Assembly: GCA_036745875.1 (NCBI GenBank)
Contig: DAIOFH010000158.1
Location: forward strand, 1-8,228
Direction: 5' to 3'
DNA: 8,228 nucleotides
From: DAIOFH01 sp036745875
Lineage (GTDB): Bacteria; Planctomycetota; SZUA-567
Of the stretch, positions 1 through 5,480 are shown in pieces (the stretch's first letter is position 1; each line of letters starts with the position of its first letter). The position numbers and the translations under genes are program-made. The notes under the pieces are model-generated. The model searched no databases. It saw nothing but the letters and a program-made list of their open reading frames with translations, and was not told where the DNA came from.

Positions 1-53
1 GAAATGTGATTTGATCAATGTAAGGATAAAGGGTTCATATTTGTTTTCTGCGG
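1..53. other. Intergenic stretch after the binding-protein gene
   Basis: This is the AT-rich end of the window, downstream of the solute-binding protein gene on the minus strand. It contains the 8-bp palindrome TTGATCAA at 11-18. At 35-45 it contains TCATATTTGTT, which is identical over 11 bases to part of the operator copy at 5474-5492 (read on the minus strand). I see no start of a further gene: the only ATG on the minus strand here opens a 7-codon frame. The next transporter gene, if present, starts outside the window. Confidence 0.5.
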
Positions 54-1409
54 CTATTCAATCTCAACATCCTCGAGAATCGCATCGATCTTTTTCTTGA
101 GGGTCTTCATCGCGGCTTCGGTAGAAGGATATTTTTCAGCAACGATGTCCTGCAAGGTGGCTGCCCATTCGGTGGCGATTTCAAAGTGGTAGGGATTGGG
201 AGTGAAAAGGATGGTCGCGCCGGGAACTGTTTTCTCGAACATGTCGATATAGCCGTCCATCGTGTTGAGATTTTTCTGGTATTCGGGATTTTTGAAAACG
301 GATTTGCGCGGCGCGTCGACTGACTTCCATTCCACGACGGAGAAAGTCTGGAATTCCTTGCCGGTGAAATACTGGATGAACAGCCAGGCGGCGTCCTTCT
401 GGCGCGAATCATTGTTCATGGACAAAGCCCAGGTCCACAAATTCGCCGCGATCTGGCCCGTGCGACCGGCGGGCATGAAGGACGGAGCCGAGGCCAATTT
501 ACCGGACTGGCTCGAACCGCCCTTTGCATTGGTGAAGTAGCCGAGAATATCCGCGTCAATCAAGACGGCGGCTTTGCGCGCGCCCAGGTCGGCGGCGCAC
601 TGGTACCAGGTATACGAAGACCAGGTCGGCGACCCGGCTTCGCGAATCATCTTGACCCAGTCATCGGTCATTTTAATGGCTTCGGGCGAATCAAGGCGCG
701 ATACAAGGCGACCGTTCTCGATTTCCATATCCACGGCGCCGTAGTTGGCGAATGTGCTCAGGTAGCCGGTCGTGATGGTTCCCCAGTTGCGGGAACCCCG
801 AACGGCGACGCCATAGGTTCCCTCGCCGTCGAACTTGTTCAGTTTTTTCACCGCAGCGTATAATTCTTCCGCCGTGGTCGGCACGGCAATGCCGTTCTGT
901 TCGAACAGTTCCTTATTATAGCTGAGGCAGTTGAATTCGAAGCCCAGCGGCAAACCCCAGAGGCTGCCGGTCCCGACTTTGTGACCCGGCACCGTGTCCC
1001 AGCGCATCGCGCCGATGATGCCTTCGAAAAAATCGTCCACGTCATAATCGGGAGCGGTCAGGGAGCTGTCGGCGATAAAGGCGTCAAGATCGACGATATA
1101 CCCGGACGGCGCATACTCCCATGTCTGGTAAGGGCCGGCCATGAAAACGTCGGGCTCGCCGACGCGGCTGGAAACCAGCGTCGCCAGTTTATCCATGTAG
1201 TTTTCTTCGGGGATGACGCTTTGTTCGACCTTGATGCCGGTCAGTTTTTCGAATTCGGCGATTTTCTTCAAAATGCCTTCGGCATACGGATGCTGAACCA
1301 ACATGATCTTGACGGTTTTCCCTTCGCACTGCCGCCAGTTGAACTCACCGGCGAATGCAGGCGACAGCAAGAAGGATAAAGCGAACACTGCGGATAACGC
1401 TGATTTCAT
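54..1409 (-). CDS. ABC transporter sugar-binding protein (family 1 extracellular solute-binding)
   Basis: This encodes a 451-residue periplasmic binding protein that captures a sugar and delivers it to an ABC importer. Residues 1-20 form a signal peptide: Lys at 2, a hydrophobic core, then SPAFA with likely cleavage before GEF. There is no lipobox Cys, so the mature protein should be soluble in the periplasm. The mature part shows the family pattern: an early VKIMLVQHPYAEG strand, a long lobe with PDVFMAGPYQTWEYAPSGYIVDL, the hinge segment WGLPLGFEFNCLSYNKELFEQNGI, and a C-terminal helix-rich lobe with AAWLFIQYFTG. I chose the ATG at 1409 because AGGAGA lies 5-6 bases before it and the signal peptide begins there; the frame is open upstream but that part has no signal character. 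It is last in the minus-strand gene series, 396 bp after the alcohol dehydrogenase, and its permeases are not in view. The family is certain; the ligand cannot be read from sequence. Confidence 0.93.
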   Translation of the reverse strand: MKSALSAVFALSFLLSPAFAGEFNWRQCEGKTVKIMLVQHPYAEGILKKIAEFEKLTGIKVEQSVIPEENYMDKLATLVSSRVGEPDVFMAGPYQTWEYAPSGYIVDLDAFIADSSLTAPDYDVDDFFEGIIGAMRWDTVPGHKVGTGSLWGLPLGFEFNCLSYNKELFEQNGIAVPTTAEELYAAVKKLNKFDGEGTYGVAVRGSRNWGTITTGYLSTFANYGAVDMEIENGRLVSRLDSPEAIKMTDDWVKMIREAGSPTWSSYTWYQCAADLGARKAAVLIDADILGYFTNAKGGSSQSGKLASAPSFMPAGRTGQIAANLWTWALSMNNDSRQKDAAWLFIQYFTGKEFQTFSVVEWKSVDAPRKSVFKNPEYQKNLNTMDGYIDMFEKTVPGATILFTPNPYHFEIATEWAATLQDIVAEKYPSTEAAMKTLKKKIDAILEDVEIE

Positions 1410-1424
1410 AATCTTCTCCTCTAC

Positions 1425-1432
1425 GTGTACAC
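1425..1432. promoter_or_regulatory. GTGTACAC palindrome, possible GntR-type operator
   Basis: This perfect 8-bp palindrome sits 15 bases before the binding-protein start codon, just upstream of its ribosome binding site. With flanks it reads TGTGTACACG on the minus strand, which fits the general GntR-family operator form yGTxTAxACr. The gene for a GntR/HutC regulator lies in the same window. An 8-bp palindrome can arise by chance, and the operators proposed in the gntR-deoC region look different, so this is tentative. Confidence 0.3.
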
Positions 1433-1506
1433 AATAGCAAACACGAAACCATACCGGCATCGGCAGGCCTGCTTGCCACATTAACGAAATGACGAAGATG
1501 GATAAT

Positions 1507-1565
1507 TCGTCGGCGATCCGCTATTATGAGGAAACCATCATGCGGAGGTTTTGGATCGCCGACGA
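1507..1565. repeat. 13-bp perfect inverted repeat with nested inner stem
   Basis: TCGTCGGCGATCC at 1507-1519 is the exact reverse complement of 1553-1565. The 33-base interval contains a second small inverted repeat, AAACC (1532-1536) with GGTTT (1547-1551). Together they could form a GC-rich two-storey hairpin or cruciform. No T-run follows on either strand, so it is not a standard intrinsic terminator. It could be an RNA-stabilising element between the alcohol dehydrogenase and binding-protein messages, a REP-like repeat, or a regulator site. Confidence 0.6.
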
Positions 1566-1744
1566 GAAAATAGGCCGTGTTTCCGCTACTGTCGCTTCGA
1601 GTGCGACATGGTCTAGGTGGGCCAGGACAAAATGCCGTATATTCGCGCCAGCCGGACAGCGGGCAATGGCTTGTTTGTCGCTGCGGCTATTGTGGACAAA
1701 CCGGGAATTGGTTTTGTCCGTGTATGAAGCGGGAAATTGGAGTC

Positions 1745-1781
1745 TTTTAAGAATTTTCGCGAAAACACGAATTTCTTAAAA
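1745..1781. repeat. AT-rich inverted repeat 3' of the alcohol dehydrogenase gene
   Basis: TTTTAAGAA at 1745-1753 pairs with TTCTTAAAA at 1773-1781. Inside it lies the 12-bp perfect palindrome TTTTCGCGAAAA at 1754-1765. The element is 24 bases past the alcohol dehydrogenase stop codon, where a terminator would be expected. However, its stem is AT-rich and no T-run follows on the minus strand, so an intrinsic terminator is doubtful. A protein-binding site or weak hairpin is equally possible. Confidence 0.4.
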
Positions 1782-1805
1782 TGCTATTGGGTCCTGCTAC
1801 ATGTT

Positions 1806-2975
1806 CTATGACTTTACCGAAGGGTAGCAGCCGACAAGAAGGGACCGCATGGCGTCTTTATCCAATACAACCGGATGGCCCTCGTAATCCGGCAAGGCAA
1901 AGGAACCTTCACAGATACTGTCGAGCATCGATTCCGGCACACCAAGATCCGCCATACCGAAACGCATGCCAATCTTCCGTAGGAATGAGTCAAACGCTTC
2001 TTCAGAACGAGCGGCAGCGGCAAGTTCGTCCATGCCGTTCATTCCGGGCAGCAATTGACGAGCGGCTATAGCGTGCTGCTTCGGGGCGACGCGCCACGTC
2101 AAGGCGGCCACACGGGGATAGGTGACGGCAAGCGATTCACCATGGGTTATTTTGGGGCAGTGCCCGGAGATGGACACCCCTATGCCATGCGCAAGGGTAC
2201 AGCCGACATTGGTTATGCACAGGCCGGCCACGGTGCTGGCCAGGGCGAGTTGGGAACGAGCTTCCAAGTCTTTGCCGTTTTCAAGCGCGCGGGGAAGATA
2301 TTCGGCAATCTGCGCCATTGCCCAGAATGCCTGGATATCGGTATAGTCATTGGCGTTTTTGTGCAGTGTGCTTTCAAAAGCATGGGCGTATGCGTCAAAA
2401 CCGGTCGACGCGGTGATGTGTTCGGGAACTGTAAGCGTAAGAATCGGATCGACAATGGCCACGGTGGGGCAAATATTCCTACTGACCAGGGCAAACTTGA
2501 GATGTTCTTCGGGGTTGGTGACGACCGAGTAGGGCGTTACCTCCGAACCGGTGCCGGAGGTGGTGCTGACGGCGACCAGGGGAAGGGTTTTCGTCGTGAT
2601 CGGTTTGCCCCACAGGCGGTATTCCCAGGCTTCGCCGCCATGCCCCAGGGCGACTGCTATCGCCTTGCCTGAATCGATGGCCGAACCGCCGCCAAGGCCG
2701 ATAACTACATCGGCTCCGGCGTCCCTGCCGACAGCCGTCCCGGCATTGACACTCGCTACCGTTGGATTGGGTACAACACCATCGAAGATGGTCATTGTCA
2801 CATTTTTCTGCTTTAGTTGCGTGTCGATCTTCTCCAGGACGGAGGCGACCCAGGGTTCGCGGGTGGTGACGACAAGCGCCTTCTTGCCCAAGCCCGCAAC
2901 GATTTCGCCAATGGTATCGAGCTTTCCCGGGCCAAAAAATATTTCCGTGTTTTGCATGACATGTACTTCGCGCAT
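1806..2975 (-). CDS. Iron-containing (group III) alcohol dehydrogenase
   Basis: This encodes a 389-residue cytoplasmic NAD(P)-dependent, Fe(II) or Zn(II)-dependent alcohol/aldehyde oxidoreductase of the FucO/AdhB fold. The dinucleotide-binding half carries GGGSAIDSGK (95-104) and STTSGTGSE (137-145). The metal site reads D194 and H198 in FDAYAH, H263 in TLAHG and H278 in ITHGE. A His that many relatives have four residues after H263 is V267 here. The length is typical. The ATG at 2975 has AAAGGG about 7 bases upstream; a Met six residues later is a weaker alternative. Beside a deoC aldolase gene and a sugar kinase gene, a likely role is reducing the aldehyde released by the aldolase, for example acetaldehyde to ethanol, which would recycle NADH. 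Lactaldehyde or another short aldehyde is possible. The family is certain, the substrate inferred. Confidence 0.92.
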   Translation of the reverse strand: MREVHVMQNTEIFFGPGKLDTIGEIVAGLGKKALVVTTREPWVASVLEKIDTQLKQKNVTMTIFDGVVPNPTVASVNAGTAVGRDAGADVVIGLGGGSAIDSGKAIAVALGHGGEAWEYRLWGKPITTKTLPLVAVSTTSGTGSEVTPYSVVTNPEEHLKFALVSRNICPTVAIVDPILTLTVPEHITASTGFDAYAHAFESTLHKNANDYTDIQAFWAMAQIAEYLPRALENGKDLEARSQLALASTVAGLCITNVGCTLAHGIGVSISGHCPKITHGESLAVTYPRVAALTWRVAPKQHAIAARQLLPGMNGMDELAAAARSEEAFDSFLRKIGMRFGMADLGVPESMLDSICEGSFALPDYEGHPVVLDKDAMRSLLVGCYPSVKS

Positions 2976-3007
2976 TGCTGACCCTTTCGTTGAATATACC
3001 GTTTCTA

Positions 3008-3106
3008 TTGCGTTTTAAATAATAGTTGACCCTTCCCTGGCGCTTTTCGGCATGTACCAGTTGTGCCGTAAAACGCAACAAGGAACCACCATTATTTAAA
3101 AAGCGC
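3008..3106. promoter_or_regulatory. Array of four GCGyTTTT elements about 30 bp apart, overlapping inverted repeats
   Basis: Upstream of the alcohol dehydrogenase start, GCGTTTT (3010-3016) and GCGCTTTT (3040-3047) are on the plus strand, and the same elements recur on the minus strand at 3070-3076 and 3099-3106. Their centres lie about 30 bp apart. They create three perfect inverted pairs: TTGCGTTTTA 3008-3017 with 3069-3078, TTTTAAATAAT 3013-3023 with 3091-3101, and GCGCTTTT 3040-3047 with 3099-3106. Some pairings exclude each other. In DNA this could be a cooperative operator array about three helical turns apart. In the minus-strand RNA it could be a leader that switches between folds. 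Confidence 0.5.
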
Positions 3107-3131
3107 TAGTTGAGATTTTTCCATTCCCGCT

Positions 3132-3222
3132 TACCGATTTCAGCATGTTGTCTTGACACTGAAGCCAGCGTTGAATGGGGAACCACGAAGATGCGAACTG
3201 AAGTTCTCTACTGAAATCGGTA
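3132..3222. repeat. 12-bp perfect inverted repeat directly after the ROK kinase stop
   Basis: TACCGATTTCAG at 3132-3143 is the exact reverse complement of 3211-3222. The right arm touches the ROK kinase stop codon, whose last base is 3223. The 67-base loop contains a smaller hairpin sequence, GAACT-GA-AGTTC. No T-run follows the left arm on the minus strand, so this is not a classical terminator. A 3'-end-protecting stem for the kinase message or a processing site is plausible. Confidence 0.55.
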
Positions 3223-4200
3223 TTACCGCTGCCCGCTTCTCTCCAGCGCCCTTCCGGCCGCTCCGAACAAACCGGCATCGGCGCCCAAGGAAGCGGGTAT
3301 TATTTCCATATTTTTCCCCGGTGTATAACAACGCCTTCTGCATTCCTGTCGCATAGGCTCGAGGAGCGCATCCCCGGCCTGGGCAACGCCGCCGGCGACG
3401 AGACAACATTCTGGATTAAGGACATTCGCCAGCGTCGCGGCGGCGACGCCAAGATAATATCCCGTCCTGGCGACAATATGCTTCGCGAGGGTATCACCCG
3501 CCTGAGCAGCGGCAAAAATACCCGCGCAATCTATCTTGTCCGTCGACTCCGACAACGGGGATTCCCAACCCCTGGTCAAATGTTTTTTGAAGCGCTGGAC
3601 AATGGCGGTAGCGGAGGCATAGGCTTCGACGCAGCCATTGGCGCCGCAACCGCAAGGTCGGCCATGTTCCTTGACGCAAATGTGACCCAATTCCCCTGCC
3701 GTTCCATTCGCCCCCTCCAACAGCCTCCCCTCAACAATCACGGCGCCGCCGATTCCAGTTCCCACGGTGAGCAACACCATGTTTCCGCGGTGGTTGGCCG
3801 CCTCCCCCACCCAAAACTCGCCCCAAGCCGCCGCGTTGGCGTCATTCTCAAGATAGAAGGGAATGCCGGTCGTTTCCGTCATCCAGGCGGAAACGGGTAT
3901 TCCATTCCAGTTCGGCATGTTTGGCGCACTGTGAATTACTCCGGCGCGACTATCCACCGGACCGGGAACCGCAATCGCACCGGCAACAATGTCGGACGGT
4001 TTCAGTCCCGCGTCCTTGACCGTATTCAGCAGCCTTTCGCCCATACGCTCAAGAACCGAATAAACGCCGAGGTTCGCCTTGGTTGGTTCGCTTGACCGGG
4101 ATAACACCTTGGCCACTGCGTCCGTCACGACGCAACGCATGTTTGTTCCACCAAGGTCAACACCTATGTAGAATTTGGGAGTGGACATAACGTTATCCAT
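3223..4200 (-). CDS. ROK-family sugar kinase (glucokinase-like)
   Basis: This encodes a 325-residue cytoplasmic ATP-dependent sugar kinase of the ROK family, full length compared with bacterial ROK glucokinases. It has the N-terminal phosphate loop DLGGTN (15-20), the sugar-site motif ENDAN with catalytic D120, the second phosphate loop GTGIGG (147-152) and GELGH (169-173). It also has the zinc motif CGCGANGCVEAYAS, with ligands H173, C183, C185 and C190. There is no N-terminal helix-turn-helix, so it is an enzyme and not a ROK repressor. The start is uncertain: the ATG at 4200 has no clear ribosome binding site, and the ATG at 4188 (MSTPKF) has only GGAT ahead of it. It lies between deoC and the alcohol dehydrogenase gene, 248 and 247 bp from them. 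The context suggests it makes the phosphorylated substrate of DeoC; glucose, N-acetyl sugars or 2-deoxyribose cannot be told apart from sequence. Confidence 0.92.
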   Translation of the reverse strand: MDNVMSTPKFYIGVDLGGTNMRCVVTDAVAKVLSRSSEPTKANLGVYSVLERMGERLLNTVKDAGLKPSDIVAGAIAVPGPVDSRAGVIHSAPNMPNWNGIPVSAWMTETTGIPFYLENDANAAAWGEFWVGEAANHRGNMVLLTVGTGIGGAVIVEGRLLEGANGTAGELGHICVKEHGRPCGCGANGCVEAYASATAIVQRFKKHLTRGWESPLSESTDKIDCAGIFAAAQAGDTLAKHIVARTGYYLGVAAATLANVLNPECCLVAGGVAQAGDALLEPMRQECRRRCYTPGKNMEIIPASLGADAGLFGAAGRALERSGQR

Positions 4201-4448
4201 TCAAACTGGGTCACCAATAGAACCACATGAACTGTTTTTATTTCAAAGCAGGCATCCCACGACGAGAATGCTCATTTCAAAAATGACAAATACTTCTTGT
4301 AGAGGCTGGGCGCGTATCATATGCCCCTGTTTATGCATTTTGGAGTTGTTGTCGGTGGGAGCGCCGGACATGATGGTGTTATTGCCCATCGGAACCTTCC
4401 TGGTGGTCCATTCGCCCATCAGTTCTCGTGAAATACAGTGAATCCCTC
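4201..4448. other. 248-bp gap between deoC and the ROK kinase
   Basis: This lies on the minus-strand message between the deoC stop and the kinase start. I see no strong promoter or terminator. An imperfect inverted repeat (9 of 11 bases) frames most of it: CACATGAACTG at 4224-4234 and CAGTTCTCGTG at 4420-4430. A 69-codon minus frame fills much of it (see the next entry). Confidence 0.4.
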
Positions 4449-4452
4449 TCAA
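4243..4452 (-). CDS. Possible small protein overlapping the deoC stop (doubtful)
   Basis: A 69-codon frame begins at TTG, whose last two bases share the deoC TGA stop (TTGA), an arrangement used for translational coupling. An internal ATG 11 codons in (MGEWTTRK…) has GAGAA a few bases upstream. The C-terminus is hydrophobic (VFVIFEMSILVVGCLL). I recognise no family. The composition is unremarkable and the opposite strand has an equally long open frame, so chance is a real possibility. It is listed because it would explain an otherwise long gap inside an operon. Confidence 0.15.
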   Translation of the reverse strand: MRGIHCISRELMGEWTTRKVPMGNNTIMSGAPTDNNSKMHKQGHMIRAQPLQEVFVIFEMSILVVGCLL

Positions 4453-5192
4453 TAGCCGCCGGAAGTCGCGCCACTGTCCTTCCCGGCTTGGACTCCCAAT
4501 ACCTCAGGCGTCGAACGGTATCCTACCCCCATACGGTCAATACCCATGTCGATCAGGTTCAGGAAGTGGTCCCTGGTCCGGATGCCGCCCGAACCCTTGA
4601 CCTTGCACCTTCCCTTCGCCGCATCCATCATAACCTTGATCACCTCGAGGGTCGCCCCGTCCCCTTTTCCACCGGTGTAAAAACCGGTCGAGGTTTTGAC
4701 GAAATCAGCGCCGGCATTGCAGGCGGCATCGGTAGCCTTGGCGACCTCTTCCATGGTGAGGGCATCGGTTTCGAAAATCACCTTGAGTAAAGTTTTGTAC
4801 TTGTGCGCAACGTCGGCCACCGCCTTGATGTCAGCCTCAACCTCCCGCCACATGCCGCTTTTGATCCAACCGTAGTTGGCGACAATGTCGAGGTCTTCCA
4901 CATCGCCTTCGCGGCAGATGATGTCGGCCTGCATGGCTTTCGATTCAGTGGAGCTCAGCCCGAAGGGAAAATCGCATACCACGCAGATGCCGGTATCGGT
5001 TCCCTTACACATTTCACGCGCGATTGGAAGCGAAGTGGGGTTAATACAGACAGTCTTGCACTTGAAGTCGATGCCTTCCTGGATGTATTTCCGGATTTCC
5101 GCCTGGGTAAACTCAGGCTTCAGGACCGATTGATCGATGTAGGACGCGAGTTCAGGGACAGTCATTTCACTAGCTTTTTTCGTGGGTTTCAT
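4449..5192 (-). CDS. deoC: Deoxyribose-phosphate aldolase (DERA)
   Basis: This encodes a 247-residue cytoplasmic class I aldolase (TIM barrel) that normally cleaves 2-deoxy-D-ribose-5-phosphate to glyceraldehyde-3-phosphate and acetaldehyde. Catalytic features are present: Schiff-base K166 in VKTSTGF, the activating K199 in KGSGGIRT, K137 in LLKVIFET, and D102 in DLDIV. The chain ends in GATSGGY, so it also has the terminal Tyr (Y247) that acts in proton transfer in the E. coli enzyme. The last phosphate-binding loop is odd: where E. coli has RFGASS this protein has RMGVGY (220-225), so both Ser are replaced. The ATG at 5192 follows AGGAGAG with good spacing. It is first in the minus-strand series, about 118 bases after the predicted transcription start. 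The family is certain; a substrate other than deoxyribose-5-phosphate is possible because of the loop. Confidence 0.93.
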   Translation of the reverse strand: MKPTKKASEMTVPELASYIDQSVLKPEFTQAEIRKYIQEGIDFKCKTVCINPTSLPIAREMCKGTDTGICVVCDFPFGLSSTESKAMQADIICREGDVEDLDIVANYGWIKSGMWREVEADIKAVADVAHKYKTLLKVIFETDALTMEEVAKATDAACNAGADFVKTSTGFYTGGKGDGATLEVIKVMMDAAKGRCKVKGSGGIRTRDHFLNLIDMGIDRMGVGYRSTPEVLGVQAGKDSGATSGGY

Positions 5193-5301
5193 TTTTACTC
5201 TCCTATACGCAGAAAAAATCGGTGCAATTTCAAATGAGCAGGGCGAATCAGTTCAGTAGGTGATGGAATGGTATTGGCTTTATTGTTGCACTAATTGTCA
5301 C

Positions 5302-5341
5302 ATTTGTTATATTTGTACTATACATCACAAACATCACAAAT
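5302..5341. promoter_or_regulatory. 40-bp operator dyad of tandem ATTTGT half-sites
   Basis: ATTTGT occurs at 5302-5307 and 5311-5316, and its inverse ACAAAC/ACAAAT occurs at 5327-5332 and 5336-5341. Both pairs centre on 5321.5. Over the full dyad 15 of 20 positions are complementary. The right arm is a perfect tandem repeat, CATCACAAA twice (5323-5340). TGTACTATACA (5314-5324) marks the middle. It covers the -10, the spacer and part of the -35 of the predicted deoC promoter, so a bound protein should repress. The adjacent GntR/HutC protein is the natural candidate. Confidence 0.6.
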
Positions 5342-5345
5342 GCAA
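5317..5345 (-). promoter_or_regulatory. Predicted sigma70-type promoter for the deoC gene series
   Basis: On the minus strand TTGCAT (5345-5340) is followed by a 17-base spacer and TATAGT (5322-5317). The boxes match 4 of 6 and 5 of 6 consensus bases, with ideal spacing. Transcription would start near 5310, giving a leader of about 118 bases before deoC. It coincides with the 40-bp dyad. Confidence 0.55.
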
Positions 5346-5372
5346 CAATAAATTTTTCATATTGGACATTTT

Positions 5373-5378
5373 TATAAT
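5373..5378 (+). promoter_or_regulatory. Possible -10 box (TATAAT) for the gntR gene
   Basis: A perfect TATAAT on the plus strand lies 149 bases before the gntR start, but the -35 region 16-18 bases upstream is poor (AAATTT-like). A second candidate -10, TATAAC at 5478-5483, lies inside the operator copy at 5474-5492 and would give a leader of about 40 bases. Its -35 (TTCGCC, 18-base spacing) is also weak. I cannot choose between them. Confidence 0.3.
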
Positions 5379-5450
5379 GCTTTCATATCATTAAGCTTGA
5401 AATAATTTCATAACCATCCGCGATAAATAAATTGAAGTAAGATGTATGAA

Positions 5451-5480
5451 ATATTCGCCTATCGTGGCTATATCGAATAT
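5451..5480. repeat. 7-bp inverted repeat ATATTCG/CGAATAT in the gntR leader
   Basis: ATATTCG at 5451-5457 and CGAATAT at 5474-5480 are exact inverse copies 16 bases apart. The right arm is the start of the operator copy at 5474-5492, so this may be the second half of that operator. Confidence 0.35.

Larger units (their letters stand above)
1410..1805. other. 396-bp gap with palindromes but no convincing gene
   Basis: This lies between the alcohol dehydrogenase stop and the binding-protein start. Weak open frames exist on both strands (a 96-codon plus frame from 1489 and an opposing minus frame of similar length), but neither shows a recognisable domain. The stretch holds a GTGTACAC palindrome near the binding-protein start, a GCAGGCCTGC palindrome at 1463-1472, a 13-bp inverted repeat at 1507-1565 and an AT-rich hairpin at 1745-1781. 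It probably carries a separate promoter or leader for the binding-protein gene. I find no convincing -35/-10 pair: the best -10 is TATTGT on the minus strand just before GTGTACAC, with a poor -35. Confidence 0.5.
5279..5352. promoter_or_regulatory. 12-bp outer inverted repeat around the deoC promoter
   Basis: TTTATTGTTGCA at 5279-5290 is the exact reverse complement of 5341-5352. The arms enclose the predicted deoC promoter and the 40-bp dyad at 5302-5341. The centre of this repeat is at 5315.5, six bases from that of the inner dyad (5321.5), so the two symmetries are distinct. This suggests either two regulators or one binding in two registers. Confidence 0.6.

Noticed and set aside
1410..1481. 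A 24-residue upstream extension of the binding protein.
   Set aside because: The ATG at 1409 has a strong ribosome binding site and begins a standard signal peptide; the extension would bury it.
1489..1779. A 96-codon plus frame in the 396-bp gap, and an overlapping minus frame.
   Set aside because: There is no good ribosome binding site and no recognisable domain, and the frame runs through the inverted repeats. A degraded gene cannot be excluded but is not supported.
1745..1781. An intrinsic terminator for the alcohol dehydrogenase gene.
   Set aside because: The stem is AT-rich and no T-run follows on the minus strand, so it is kept only as an inverted repeat.
2055..2672. A 205-codon plus frame.
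   Set aside because: It is antisense to the well-supported alcohol dehydrogenase gene, with no family resemblance.
3478..4095. A 205-codon plus frame.
   Set aside because: It is antisense to the ROK kinase gene, which carries its full motif set on the minus strand.
5323..5340. The CATCACAAA tandem as the start of a CRISPR or satellite array.
   Set aside because: There are only two 9-base units with no spacers, and they are explained as operator half-sites.
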